Below are positions 1 through 11,599 of a stretch of DNA of 64,000 nt, piece by piece. This stretch comes from Pempheris klunzingeri (lineage: Eukaryota; Chordata; Actinopteri; Acropomatiformes; Pempheridae). Within the stretch, counting starts at the first letter, position 1, and every line of letters starts with the position of its first letter. The stretch is from positions 3,461,001-3,525,000 of the forward strand of contig NC_092020.1 in NCBI RefSeq assembly GCF_042242105.1, in the 5' to 3' direction. Position numbers and translations under genes: made by a program. Below the pieces are notes generated by a model. The model searched no databases and was not told the DNA's origin. It was given only the letters and a program-made list of their open reading frames with translations.

Positions 1-159
1 TTATGCTATATGTTATACGTAGTGGAATCACGTAAATGCTCACACAGTAAGGCTTGTACGGTGTAGAGTGTGCACATGTGCATCCAGGCACATGAACATG
101 TCTGTGTGTACACTCACATGAGCTTGAGGGACTCTCGGTTATAGTTTCTGACCAGATTT

Positions 160-172
160 TGCCCTCTGGTGG
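160..172 (-). promoter_or_regulatory. CTCF-like motif
   Basis: TGCCCTCTGGTGG on the plus strand is the reverse complement of the classic CTCF core CCACCAGAGGGCA. This is a motif match only. Confidence 0.4.
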
Positions 173-2461
173 TGCAATTTAGGCAGCACTGTTTTTGCAT
201 CACCCCCTTGACAAGTGAAAAGCATCACTAACAGCTGCAGACCGCATATGAATGATGAGTTTTTAGTGTTTAAATGAAAAAATGCGCTCCAAGTGAGATG
301 CAAATGTTATTGAGCATAAATTTGGAGATTTCATAGAGACCTTTGGCAAAAAAAAAAAAGAAAAGAAAGAAAACTGCAGGTGAGCAGCTCGTCTGCTGCA
401 GCCAAGCGTTAAATGGAGGATTGTTGAGAGGAATAAGTCGGCGTGAATGAATAGCTATACTTAGTTGTGAGCGTGTATCCTTGCATATATGTACGTCCAT
501 GTGTGTGTGTGTGTGTCAGTCGCCAAACAGATCCCCTTGGAGCCAGTGATGGTCCAGAAGTCCCACGCATTTCCCATGCTCACTCACACCAAGCAGTGAG
601 TTCCACCACACTCTCTCACTCACTCTTCTCTCTCTCTCTCTCTCTCATTTTCACCCTACCGTGTCCTCTTCCCCTCTCCTTTTCATTCTCTCGCTCCCGT
701 CATCACCACTGTCATTATCATCCCACTTTGTTTTCAGCTGATTTTCAGCCTGACCTCATCTCTGGAGGAGAATAATTACCAAATGAGGACACCGTGTTTT
801 AACAGTGATTTTGAGGTCGACGACTTGCTCACGTTTGCTGGTCTTTTTTGTTCTGGGCTGTGAAACTTGCCAATGTTCCTGTCACCCCACCCCCCCCACC
901 TCTCCCTTCTCTGACCCCCGTGCATACATCAGTCCATAGTGAGATTGCTTTAGGAGTAATCACTGTAATCTCTCACTGTCTGAGGAGTTGGCGGGGCACC
1001 CTCCGTGCACTGCTTCTTGGAACATTGTGTCCATGCAGTGCTAGATGTTAAAGAGTGGTGATTGCGGAGAATGTGGCATGGTTTTGCAGAATGCCAGCCT
1101 ATTAAGTTCAGCCATGCCAAAGCTATATTTGTGCTCCAAATGCTCTGCTGAATTGCAAAGTCGAATGTACTGTACATTTTTTCACATGAAAACACAAGAA
1201 ATGGCTTGACTTTGCTGAGAAAAACTAGCTCTTGCCCTCAAAATAATGTGACTTTTGTTTGTGCGGCTGCTAAGTGGCCACATGCAGGTTTCATTACTGT
1301 GACCTGGTTAGGGGACAGTGTCGGAGCAGGTGGTCAGTGGGAGATAGGGCAGAGAGATGGGGACCCTGAGCGAGTAAAGCATGGGGCTAACAGGAGCTGC
1401 GCTGGTATTCCACTCACCTTGAGCATGTAAAACACTATCCCTGTGGAAGCAGCATGAGGTGTGGGGGAAGGGGCCGAACTTTTATTCCCTCCTTGGACAT
1501 AGATCACATAACTGGGCCAGCATGGGACTGAGCCTGCCTCAGCTGTGGAGGTAAGCCACTAGGAAAACCTCCCTTAAACATTCCCATCGGCGCATGCATG
1601 GTGCTGCGTGTGAATAAACCCACTTCTGTGGCTATTAGTACTGATTTTTTTTACCACAAGAAATTAACAAGTGATCAAATCAAGTTGACCCTGATAGCTA
1701 CCATCCCATTTTAGTGCAGTTTTAATGAATAAAACACATGCATGATCCGCACCCATCACTACCCTATTCATTCCCCAGCAACACCCATCACTGGCCCTAC
1801 GTGTCAGTCTGAAGGAGCAGCATTCAGGGAATGTAACTCATGTTGTACGTGCCTCGAGGTTGCCACAGAAATTAAGCACATAGGTGTAAAGAAATGCCAG
1901 TCAGCCTCTCCGTGGCTCCTTCAGTCCAGCTCCTGGCAGTGCGCTGGCGAGGCCTGGGGCCCAGGAATGCTGTGCCCATCTGTCAACACGAAGCTGCCTT
2001 CCCTGGCAGATGCCACAGAGAGGATTTTGTAACCTGGCCCTGGGTGGATTTCATAACCTGGCCTGGTAGTGTAGCAGAGGGCCTTAGGACTGCTGGAGAA
2101 TTAAGTGCTAGCACAAGATGGGGCTGCATACGTGTGTGCCTGCGTAGTTTTCTCTCAACAAAGTGGGAACTTCAAGCTGATAAAGACTCTCAAGAGTTTA
2201 CTTCTATAGGATTCATTGAGCTATCATCACACAAACACACCCTACCTGTGCTCATCTCTCTGTCCTGCACTCTCCTTCTTCACCTTCACCTTCTCTTCCC
2301 CCTCTCATATCTCTTCCCACCACTCCTGCTCTGCTCCCGTAGCTCTGATATTTATAATGAATGGTGTTCTCTATGTGGGGCCTGAATGTGTGTGGTGGAG
2401 CCAAGGGAGCACCACCTGAGTGATGATTCTGTCTGCCCAAGTCTCTCTCTCTCTCTCTCAT

Positions 2462-2464
<3 letters not shown>

Positions 2465-2541
<77 letters not shown>

Positions 2542-2561
2542 ACACACACACACACACACAC
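2465..2561. repeat. (CA)n microsatellite, interrupted
   Basis: Dinucleotide array with two CT interruptions, preceded by a TC tract. It gives spurious Cys-Val and His-Thr open frames on both strands. Confidence 0.97.
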
Positions 2562-2740
2562 GCCTGACCTGCTGGGAACACAGGGTCTTGCTGTATCAGG
2601 CCTCTGTGGCAGGGGCAATTAGAAAGGTCCAGACGGAGCACAAGCTCTCTTCTCATACTGTCCCCATTAGAGAGGGAGAGACAGGCAGTGAGGAAAGACA
2701 GGAGAAGGACACAGATTAACACACTGTCTCCCCCACTCTA

Positions 2741-2743
<3 letters not shown>

Positions 2744-2803
<60 letters not shown>
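2744..2803. repeat. (CA)n microsatellite
   Basis: Nearly pure CA array of about 27 units. Confidence 0.97.
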
Positions 2804-5800
2804 AGGTGGCCATACAGTAACCTTACGCAGCCCTGCTCTTGCTGAGGTGACTCGGTGGCTCTTACAGTGCAGTGCGATATAATCAGCTCTTTTTTTTTTT
2901 TTAAACTCCTCAGTTGTGTTTTAACCTGCTCAACAGAAGTCTTAGTGTGTTCCCAAGACATGGGTCAAGCCGGCATGTTGGTGCCCCTGAAGTCCACTGT
3001 CAGAAAATAATGGGCTAAAGTTGGATGAAGCAGCGTCTGATCTGTCCGGCTACAATCTCCGTGTCAAGATGACGACACAATGATGGACGCTCCAAGTGCT
3101 GCAGAACCTGTCACACAATTAAAATGTGATGAAAATGGATTCAGAGTCACTGAATGATTGGTTTTGTGTGTGTGTGTGTGAGAGTACCACCGTAGTTTGC
3201 GCACAGGAAGCAGTCATGATGCTGCCAAGGACTTAGTGGCCTCCCCGGCAATATATGCAAGTCACAGCTAACTCTGTCTGTGTCTTTATGTGCGTGTGTG
3301 TTCATCCTTGATCAGAGACGTGCACAGAGACCAGTGCTCTTTCCACGCTGCCTTTGTCTCCACATGAATTATCCATTGGGCCAAGTGTGGTAATCAAGCT
3401 GCCCCGGCAAGCCTTATTACAATGTTGGTCATTTAGCCTATTAGCAATGCTCTTACCTCATTTCTTGGTCAACTCCAATTGCATGGAAAACAGAGCAGTC
3501 AGCATGTTAAATGGGCTCTGGGATGGCTGGGTGAATTAAGAGCCATAAAGCGACAGCAGCTGATACAGCACAAGCAGGCTGGTGGTATGATGAGCTCATG
3601 ATTGTGAAAGCTAATATTCAAAGAGGACACAGAGTTATACTGTGTATTTACAAACAGGCTGAGTAATAGGGATATTACATAGCTCCTAATTTGCCCGTCA
3701 AGTATGATTTAGAGTTGAAAAACATCAGATAAGCACATTTTCAAGAAACAATGAGCAGACTTGTCTCAACTGGCAGTGGCACTGCAGGGATTAAATCTGA
3801 ATCAAGAGGTGCAGATAGGGAAAATACCTGTTCACAATCTGATTAAGATTATGATAGAATAGCCACTGATGTTTCTGCTATCCATAAGGAGTTTGAGGTA
3901 TTATTGTGGGTTAGTAAACGACTGTGTGGTGCTGCCCTCCTCTGGCCACTTTGTGTACTAACACAATATGCAGGCTGATAAGGGAGATTACACCACATGT
4001 GAGATGTGTTCTCATCAATCTCTTTCAGGGAGAAAAGATTAAAGATCTAGCTAGTATTTATCTGCATTCCCATGGCCAGGCAGACACAAATATTAATTCA
4101 ACCTAAAACATGCAGTTAGATACATGAAAGGTGGCGACCCTGCAAGGGGTCACAGATGGAGAAGATCCCAAAACATACTAAGGGGACTGATTATCGGAGG
4201 AGTAAATATTTCTTGCTACACTCCTTCAGTGCAAAAATATACAAACACAGCGAACTGCAACAGCAACATATTGAAAGGAGCTTTGCACATGCTGTACAAG
4301 CTAAAATTAACTTTGAGCACTCCACTTATTTTACACAATAAAGGTCAGTTCATTTCTCATAGTTGGTCTGCACAATGGGTCAGTTGTATAAAGTCTTTTA
4401 CGGTTCTCTGGGGACCTTTCTGTAGTCTGAGGAGGCTTGAGCGAGGACAGAGATTATCTTTCGTGGTAATCTTCCATCAAACTGACACCCTTTGAATAGA
4501 AATTTGTCACAGCTTTATCATCACAACACCGCACTTTCATACCAGGACATAGACAACTGATGGGGATCTATGAATCAATGTCTTCAGGTTTCATTTGTTT
4601 CTCGTTGTGAAGCCTAACTCATGAACTTCAGGATATCTCCGCTTCCGCTGCTTGGATTTAGAGCAGCACTAACGGCAGGAGTACCTCTTTAAAATCCTTG
4701 TTTCATATCCAGCTTGCATGTGTCATCAGGACACAGTCTGTCCCTTAAACTCCATTCATCAGCTCATTTGCTACAAACAGCAGCATCCCGCCGCTGACCT
4801 CAAACATCAGCTGTAGACAAAACTAAAGCAGGCACACAGTAAGAAGCATCCTCTCGTGTCCCCTGGGGACCCTAGCATCACCTTGAACCCAGCAGAGGAT
4901 CGTGTGAAGCTTTGCCAAGCCTATGAACATGACCTGGGGTGTGTGTGTGAGGGGTGGGGAGGTGGGCGGGGGGAGGCAGAGAGATGGAGGGTAGATGAAG
5001 GGGATGCTGCTCCCTCCATCACAGACAAGACAAATGATGCACAGACAGATGGCACTCGACATCGCTGCCATAGTCAGTTAGTTTCCTGTTACAACAACCT
5101 GGCTCCAGATCAGCGGGTGCTCATGCCAATCAGTCTGCTGACTACTTTGACTCTTTGCCACAACAGGATCTCCTCCACGATCACTCTCATGATAAAAATC
5201 CACCCATAGTTTGGGTGTGTTCCTGCAATGGCCACATGGTGGTGTTGTACCTCACAAGGAAGGTGGGGAGGAGGCAGAGGGCCCATGGGCCACAGATTTA
5301 ACTCCTCAGCCAGTAAACCCCATCAGTCATGTCTGAATTGGAGTCAGTCCATGATATCTCCACTCCAGTTACTGATATTATACGGCAGAGACACAGCGTG
5401 AGAATGTAGCTGCCAAGGCCTGACCTTGGACTGAAAGCAAACTGGACAGTATCAACCATTAACTGATCCATGGGGGAATACAGAGGAGTACTGGGAAATA
5501 TAATGAACTCTTGAAAAGAAAGATGGAAAAACAGGTGGTGATATGATTTTACACAGTATCAGGCTACAGGGTCCCACCAGGGCAGTGATGTCCGATGTTA
5601 ATATGCGACCGTAAAGGGACTCAGAGTTTAACGGCTTGTGTTTCATTTAAAGGTGGCTCATAAATGTTTATTGAGATTAAAACTCTTGAAAGTTAACTTG
5701 TAATCTGTATTATTGGTGAGATGTAGGTCAGGCTGATGACAGTGATGTGTAGTCTGTGTTTTTGCTGAAAATAGGAAACACTTTTTATTGTTTAATCTTT

Positions 5801-6379
5801 TCACTGTGCAGGTTGGAAAAGCTGACAGGTATCCTCATAATTATGTATGTTTTTCAGTCCTTCATCATGCCAGACAGTCCATTCAAGAAGAGATAAATCC
5901 CACTGTTGAATGAATTTAATCTAAAAATGGAATTATTCTAGGACAGTCTATTCATATCCTCTTTTTTTGTGATTGCTGTATTCAACATAGTTTACATTCG
6001 GACTGCTGTATGTGTGAAACTGATGGATTTTTGCTTAATTCATGGATTATCGTTATAGTATTCTCATTTTGTTGGTGTTTTATGATTTTTTGTTTTGTTG
6101 ATTTATTGTAATAATAAACATTGATGTGTTTGGATCCTTTTTTGTCTCATTAAATTATTATTTTCTTAAATCATTAAGTGAAAAATGTAATATCATGTAT
6201 GCCATGTATATGTAATGTAGATATGTCTGATGAATTGGTCTGATGTAATATTTAAAATACAATTGTATTGCTCACCACATAGGGAAATTGCCTTTTTAAG
6301 GTTTTTAAAGTATCCCTGAATGCCACCACAGATGGTGAATAGATACAGTGGTATTCTCCCTTATCTAGATTATTGTCTC

Positions 6380-6630
6380 ATGAGGAGGCAGCAGCCGTTC
6401 AGTGGTTGCCAGTGAAGTTTAGAGTTTTTACAGTTTTCAACATCGCAGATCCTGTAACTCTGTAAGAATCAGGGTGTGCCGTAAGATCCTCAAACAGGCG
6501 CTTCTGGCTTTCCCAGGTTCCAGAGGAAAGGCATCGAGAATGGCCTTTTTCTTTTCAAGCCGTGAGATTTTGGGAGAGCGAGTCCTCGTTTACGTTTACA
6601 GATCTTAAAACTCACTTTCTGTTTCTTAAT
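6380..6630 (+). mobile_element. Possible relic of a LINE (L2-like) reverse-transcriptase ORF end
   Basis: A broken reading frame shows WLPVKFRVFTVFN near 6408-6446. After a frame break comes a segment reading PFSFQAVRFWESESS then LKTHLF-like residues (about 6540-6630), resembling the C-terminal end of fish L2-type LINE ORF2. It is stop- and frameshift-ridden and certainly inactive. The assignment is tentative. Confidence 0.35.
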
Positions 6631-7494
6631 TGTGAAGTAAAAATGCTTTATTCTAATGACTTATACATTATTTTATTGCCATATGCAAGAACATATTTTA
6701 GTATTTGTCTGTGTGTGTATGTTCAGGTCCACTGGTGTTTTTAAGTAAATGCACATGTGCATCTATGCAGTTAAATACTAAAAACAAATATGAATATAGG
6801 TGTATGTAAAGTGTGTGTATTTTTATTTGTACATTTACATCTATATCTGTATATGCACTCTTGGCTTGTTTTGTTTTTTATTGCTTTTAATGTTTTGGTT
6901 TTTATTTAATTGCTGGACCATTGTGTAGTTTTTATTTATATTCAAATCTCTATCAAATATATCAGTACTCATGTGTTGCACACTTGTTCTATATTTCAAC
7001 ATTTGTTGAGACTTTCTATATTTACTCATCATCATTATAAGGGAAATGTTTAAGGGATTTTTTTTACTCACTTCTTATAGATTAAATTACTTACTTTGGA
7101 ATTTTAAGGTCACACGTTAGATTATAGTGGTATAACTGCATCCTATAATTCATCATAAGGCTACTGTTCAAAATGAATACTTTAAGATTTTACAATTTAT
7201 ACTTTTTCAAATAGAATATTTTGGTTGCAGGAACTGTGATACTTTCACAAATGTTTACATGGACTTACCTTGTCACCACTGATGTTGAACAGAGGGTGAG
7301 GCTGACTAGTTTTAGTGGAAAAAGTGTAAAATGTTTGCATTCTTGACCGGATTATATCCTAATGAGGCTGCTGCATCCAGATTAGTCTAATCACTAAACA
7401 GTTAATGGATCTAAATCACCCAAAGGCCTCCAGGACAGAAAATACCAGCTCATTATAAAGGGGCGTCTTAGACAAGACAGAAATCTTAATTTGG

Positions 7495-7775
7495 GACACA
7501 CACACACAAACACGCACGCACAGTCGTGCTTCCATCACTCCGGAGGACATAACATTGACTTAAAATCATTTCCTGGAGACTAACCCCAATCCTACCAGAC
7601 AGAACCACTACTTTCCCCACTCTTAAACCAAATATTCACTCCAAAATGTAACGATTAAAGTTAAAGTTATGTATTCTGTCCCCAAAATGAAGGTGAATCC
7701 CCACAACATACATGAACATGAGCACACACACACAGAGAGGGAGGGAGAGAGAGAGAGAGAGAGGCTCCTGACTCC
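7495..7775. repeat. Microsatellite-associated dispersed repeat
   Basis: CA-rich ends flank a unit with TCCGGAGGACATAACATTGA and repeated CCCCAAAATG/CCCCACAACA motifs, then a GA tract (7737-7763). The arrangement resembles a repeat I recall from spiny-rayed fish genomes. The family name is unknown to me. Confidence 0.45.
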
Positions 7776-7859
7776 GACACGCAACCCTCAAAATACCCAC
7801 ACGTTTGTGCAGCGGAAGTTTTTAAGCAACCTTATCAGACGCTTTATCTGAGTTGGAGA

Positions 7860-9660
7860 TGTGCTGCAGAAAGACAGGTCAAAGGGGACCGCGGGGCTGC
7901 TGCAGCACGGAGCATTAGGGATGTGAAACACATGCCAGACCTGTCATGTTCAATTTACAGTTGACGCAGTGGTTTATTATCCGGTAGAACTGACTACTCG
8001 TTTTGATTTGGTGGATCATTTGTCTTCTACCAAAGATAAATCAGCCGAAATTTGAATTTCATGTTGCAAATAATGGCACAGCATAAGGAAACTCTACACT
8101 CCAACCGCGGAGGGCCAGTGGGAATCAATCATGATGAAAACATTTTCCCATGTCTTGTGCCCCCCCAGCCCGCCCCTCCCTCCGTACGTTTACTTTATTT
8201 CGCCAATTATTACAGCAAGAGCCGGCCTAGTGTTGACTCTCACTGCGCCGGAGAAAGATTTTACAGCCATTCATCAGCTCGCGAGGCGCACAAATAGTCT
8301 TTAAAACTATAAACACCATCGCTGGGTCGGAGACAGGGGGACCCATTTACCCCGTGGCTGTGCTAAACGCTGGAGATAAAACAAACGATAATACTGTCTG
8401 TCTCCTGTGACCGTCTCCACAGGCATTAATAGCAGGTTTAGTGCCAACCGTGCGGGGGGAACACATACAGGTTATGCGTCATTACGCACAGTTGTCTCCA
8501 CTTTACTGCTGCCCGGTGAAATGATTTGTACTTTGTTATTGTTAATCTATAAATGACACCATGTCATTCACCTCTGCTAAAGAAGGCCCACCTGGAGGCG
8601 AGGAAGCTGATGCATTATGCCATAGAACTGAACAAAAAAAACAACGTTTAAATTGCTCAATTAAAAGCTGTAAAAGTGGACTGTAACATTGGTTAGAAGT
8701 TGGGTGTCGCACATGGCACATCTTTGGGATAACCTGGCCTACAGCGTGGGTGGGTTGGCGTGCGTGCAGGTTTGTTGTCATCTGTTATCACGTCCTGATA
8801 ACGCAGACAGTGGCTCCAGGATCTCTTGGAGTCAGACAGCAGAGTGCGTCGCTCCTGGTTTCAGGTTCCGTGCTCAGGCACCCAACCTGTTGTCTGCTCC
8901 CCTGTTATTTCTTGACGCTTGTCTGCCCCGTTTCCCGTCGGAAGAGGGACGAGGCCGACACCCCAAACACATCAGACACATTAACTCCTGTTGATGCGCC
9001 TCAGCAAGCTAAACAATGCATTTTTGGCTCCTTAGTCGTTATTATACAATTTCGATGCATTCGCAAAGATAGATAAATGATTTCTCTTGCTACTTGAGGA
9101 TGTAAGTAAACATCCGTCCAAAAGCTGGACTGGAATTAACTGAAAACGCGTTTGCATTGTGCGTAATGGCTAACTGCAACACTGAAAACTATCCATCCTG
9201 CAACTCGTTTATTTAGTTTTATTTACTTTGTGAACTCTATACATATCCTAAACAAAGACAGAGTAAATTAGATTTTTCATCCAGGATCAAAAAAATGTCT
9301 GATTTAAGAAAAAATTTCCAACAGTGTAGTTTGTTTTGGAAAAAGAATAAACTCTGGATTAAAAATGGGTTGGGTATATTAGCTGTGATTGAACACATAT
9401 AGGCCCGCAAGTAATACCAACCACAGCGTGTACCAGACATGGCCTTACGTCATGAAATGGGAGTACCAGTGACTCCGTACAGAGGGTCCCACTGGCTCCC
9501 CCCTCCCTCCCTCCATGCGTCACCGGGAGGAGAGGGAGGCCAAGAAAAAAGTTTGGAGACAGGGTTGACATTCAAAATGCACACTTCACTCAAGATCAGT
9601 CTGCTACACCAAACTAATACTTAAATACAGTAAATATTACCAGGAAGGAGAGAAGGTTTT
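7860..9660 (+). promoter_or_regulatory. Candidate upstream regulatory region of nkx2.5
   Basis: About 1.8 kb with no coding potential but higher complexity and GC than the DNA to its left. It holds GATA-type sites (AGATAA at 8034, GATAGATAA around 9066) and a perfect palindromic pair (GTTATCA at 8784-8790, TGATAAC at 8796-8802). SMAD boxes (CAGAC or GTCTG) follow at about 8804, 8833, 8892, 8921 and 8973. GATA and SMAD inputs are established for cardiac Nkx2-5 enhancers in mammals. That this segment acts so is inference from motifs and position. Confidence 0.4.
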
Positions 9661-9715
9661 GTTGACGTCTTCCTCCATATGACAGGTTAATTGGTTACTT
9701 TTCCAGTTCTTGGCA

Positions 9716-10097
9716 ATGTTTCCCAGCCCCAGCACGTCCACTCCCTTCTCTGTAAAGGACATATTAAACCTGGAGCAGAGTCATGACCTTATGGTGTCTT
9801 CTCTGGACGTCTCCTCTCGTATGGACTGCTGCACCGTTTCGACCACCTCTTCTTCCTCCTCCTCCTCCTCCTCCTCCTCCTCCTCGACCTCCTGCATGCT
9901 GGCCCGCATGAAGCAGGAGCCTCTCCGGGACTTGTCGTCCGCCGCCGCCTCGCTGTTTGGAGAAGACCTCCACGAGTCCAGAGCCGGCAGAGGCAACGCA
10001 CTCAGCTTCGCGACTGCCTTTTATGGGAAATCCCTCATGGAGATGGATGTAGTTAAGGATGGGAAGTCAGACGCGTTTGAGGGGAAACGCAGAAAAG
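9716..10097 (+). CDS. nkx2.5: nkx2.5 coding exon 1
   Basis: Codes residues 1-127 plus the first base of codon 128: the TN motif, the polyserine run and the acidic/serine-rich linker. It ends at AAAAG|GTGAGT, a strong U2-type donor. Confidence 0.93.
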
Positions 10098-11342
10098 GTG
10101 AGTTGAAGAGACGACATTTGATTTTGTAGGCCTGTGCGAAATTAGGCCGACATAGACTCATGTACTTTGATTTAGGCAAAACGCACCTAATGCGCCAGAG
10201 AAAACTCAAATAAAGCAACAAGCATTAATACAGGAAACGCTTTCATATTGTAATCACACTGTGATGGTGAGTTTTTAAAATTTACCCTAAAACTGTATGA
10301 GATGATGATGTGCGTTTTTTTTTCTTGGCCTGCTGAGCTGATTTAAGATTATTTTTTGAAATGTAGAGAATTAATGCCAAGACTACAAAAGCTGCATTGG
10401 AAAATACAACATCTATTACATTAAGTTGTGTGTGTGTTACATGTATATAAATCATGCGTAAATTACACGTGTCTTTTTTCCCCAAAACGTTCACTGAGTG
10501 CATTATGGGTGGCCACAGGGAGCTGAATCACCAGCAAGCGAATTAACCATACATTAAAACACAATAACAAATCATGCTGTTATTAGTGATGGCGGTGTTG
10601 TTGTTGCTGTCAGTAATAAAAAAATTACACTAATGATGACTTTGGAAAATAACTGTCCATCCAGCCTTCTCTCACACTAGCAGATATATTCATTGCCTCG
10701 TTATTTTCTGTCGTTCCGGTGTAATCAGAGGAGTTCAGTCCTGCTGCCGAGCCCGTGGAGGACACAAAGCCCGAGGATCCGGACCGACCAAAGCCCCGCA
10801 GACGCAGGAAGCCGCGGGTGCTCTTCTCCCAGGCGCAGGTGTACGAGCTGGAGCGGCGCTTCAAGCAGCAGAGGTACCTGTCCGCCCCGGAGAGAGACCA
10901 CCTGGCCGGCGTGCTCAAACTCACCCCGACCCAGGTCAAGATCTGGTTCCAGAACAGGAGGTACAAGTGCAAGCGGCAGAGGCAGGACCAGAGCCTGGAG
11001 ATCGTGTCTCTGCCGCCGCCGAGGAGGGTGTCTGTGCCGGTGCTGGTGCGGGACGGGAAGCCCTGCCTGGCGCCTGACACGGCCGCCTACAACCCCTCCT
11101 ACAGCATGGGCCACATCAACCATTTCACTTATAACAACTATCCGGCTTTCAGTAACTACAGCAGCCCCGGCTGCAACACAAACTATGCCTGCAACTACCC
11201 TGCTGCCACCATGCAAACTATGCAAGGATCCTCCAGCAACGGGAATTACATGAACTTCGGGGTAGGGGACCTGAATAATGTCCAGAACACGTTTCCCCCC
11301 AGCAATGGGGTGTCTTCATTACATGGCATTAGGACCTGGTAA
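9716..11342 (+). CDS. nkx2.5: Homeobox transcription factor Nkx2.5 (two coding exons, join 9716-10097, 10729-11342)
   Basis: Nuclear NK2-class homeodomain activator known for specifying and maintaining cardiac progenitors; DNA target core AAGTG. The two exons join in frame (donor AAAAG|GTGAGT, acceptor AATCAG|AG, phase 1) to 331 codons, against about 324 in human. Seen in order: the N-terminal TN/eh1 repressor motif ([12 protein letters not shown], residues 10-21); a 13-serine run at 45-57; a basic RRRRKPR entry to the homeodomain at about 153-212 with W200, F201, N203 and the NK2-diagnostic Tyr54 (Y206); the NK2-specific domain [13 protein letters not shown] at about 228-240; and the conserved C-terminus GIRTW. 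The ATG at 9716 has G at -3. The upstream in-frame TTG at 9710 is not a credible start. It is convergent with bnip1, as in human. I am confident it is nkx2.5 rather than nkx2.3 or nkx2.7 because of the GIRTW tail and the bnip1 linkage. Confidence 0.96.
10098..10728 (+). other. nkx2.5: nkx2.5 intron 1
   Basis: Single 631-bp GT-AG intron in phase 1. It is AT-rich, with a short polypyrimidine stretch before the acceptor. I see no other gene in it. Confidence 0.9.
10729..11342 (+). CDS. nkx2.5: nkx2.5 coding exon 2 (homeodomain exon)
   Basis: Codes residues 128-331, with the homeodomain, the NK2-specific domain and the tyrosine/asparagine-rich C-terminus, then a TAA stop at 11340-11342. It is GC-rich compared with its flanks. 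The long minus-strand open frame over this exon is an antisense shadow. Confidence 0.95.
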
Positions 11343-11580
11343 ACATAAAGATCACACACCTACTGTCCTGATCAGCGGGATTGTTTTATGACTGCATGCA
11401 TTTTTAAATGTGTCGAGACTTTGCGGAGTTTGAGTCACTTCTCTTATATTTAATAATTTACTTTTGGTAGTTTTTGTTTTCAGCACCAGATTTGGTCTAA
11501 ATGACCGACATTTGTATTTATTTTCGTGACATTGGCGCACAGACATGTAATTTAAGCGTAAAAATAAAAAAAAGTTGCAA
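11343..11580 (+). other. nkx2.5: nkx2.5 3' UTR (estimated extent)
   Basis: AT-rich sequence following the stop codon with several ATTTA-like elements (for example near 11516). An AATAAA lies at 11563-11568 inside an A-rich run and is the first good polyadenylation signal. The exact end is inferred. Confidence 0.5.
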
Positions 11581-11599
11581 CCACAGATCTTTAAATGTT

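Larger units (their letters stand above)
1..7490. other. Gene-free left flank
   Basis: No supported gene. It contains two large CA arrays, an AT-rich stretch (about 5640-7200) and a possible LINE relic near 6380-6630. The longest open frame (1894-2385) has no recognisable domain and shows no splice context. Confidence 0.6.

Noticed and set aside
1894-2385. 163-codon plus-strand open frame
   Set aside because: No domain, low-complexity pyrimidine-rich end, no splice or promoter context.
2252-2722. Cys-Val and His-Thr repeat open frames
   Set aside because: Translations of a CA microsatellite; the same explains similar frames near 28087-28816, 29319-29558, 48352-48712 and 52450.
9764-10001. 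Minus-strand frames with polyglutamate, polyglycine or polyarginine
   Set aside because: Reverse readings of the TCC repeat that codes serine in nkx2.5.
10725-11225. 166-codon minus-strand frame over nkx2.5 exon 2
   Set aside because: Antisense shadow of the homeodomain exon; the plus strand codes a full known protein.
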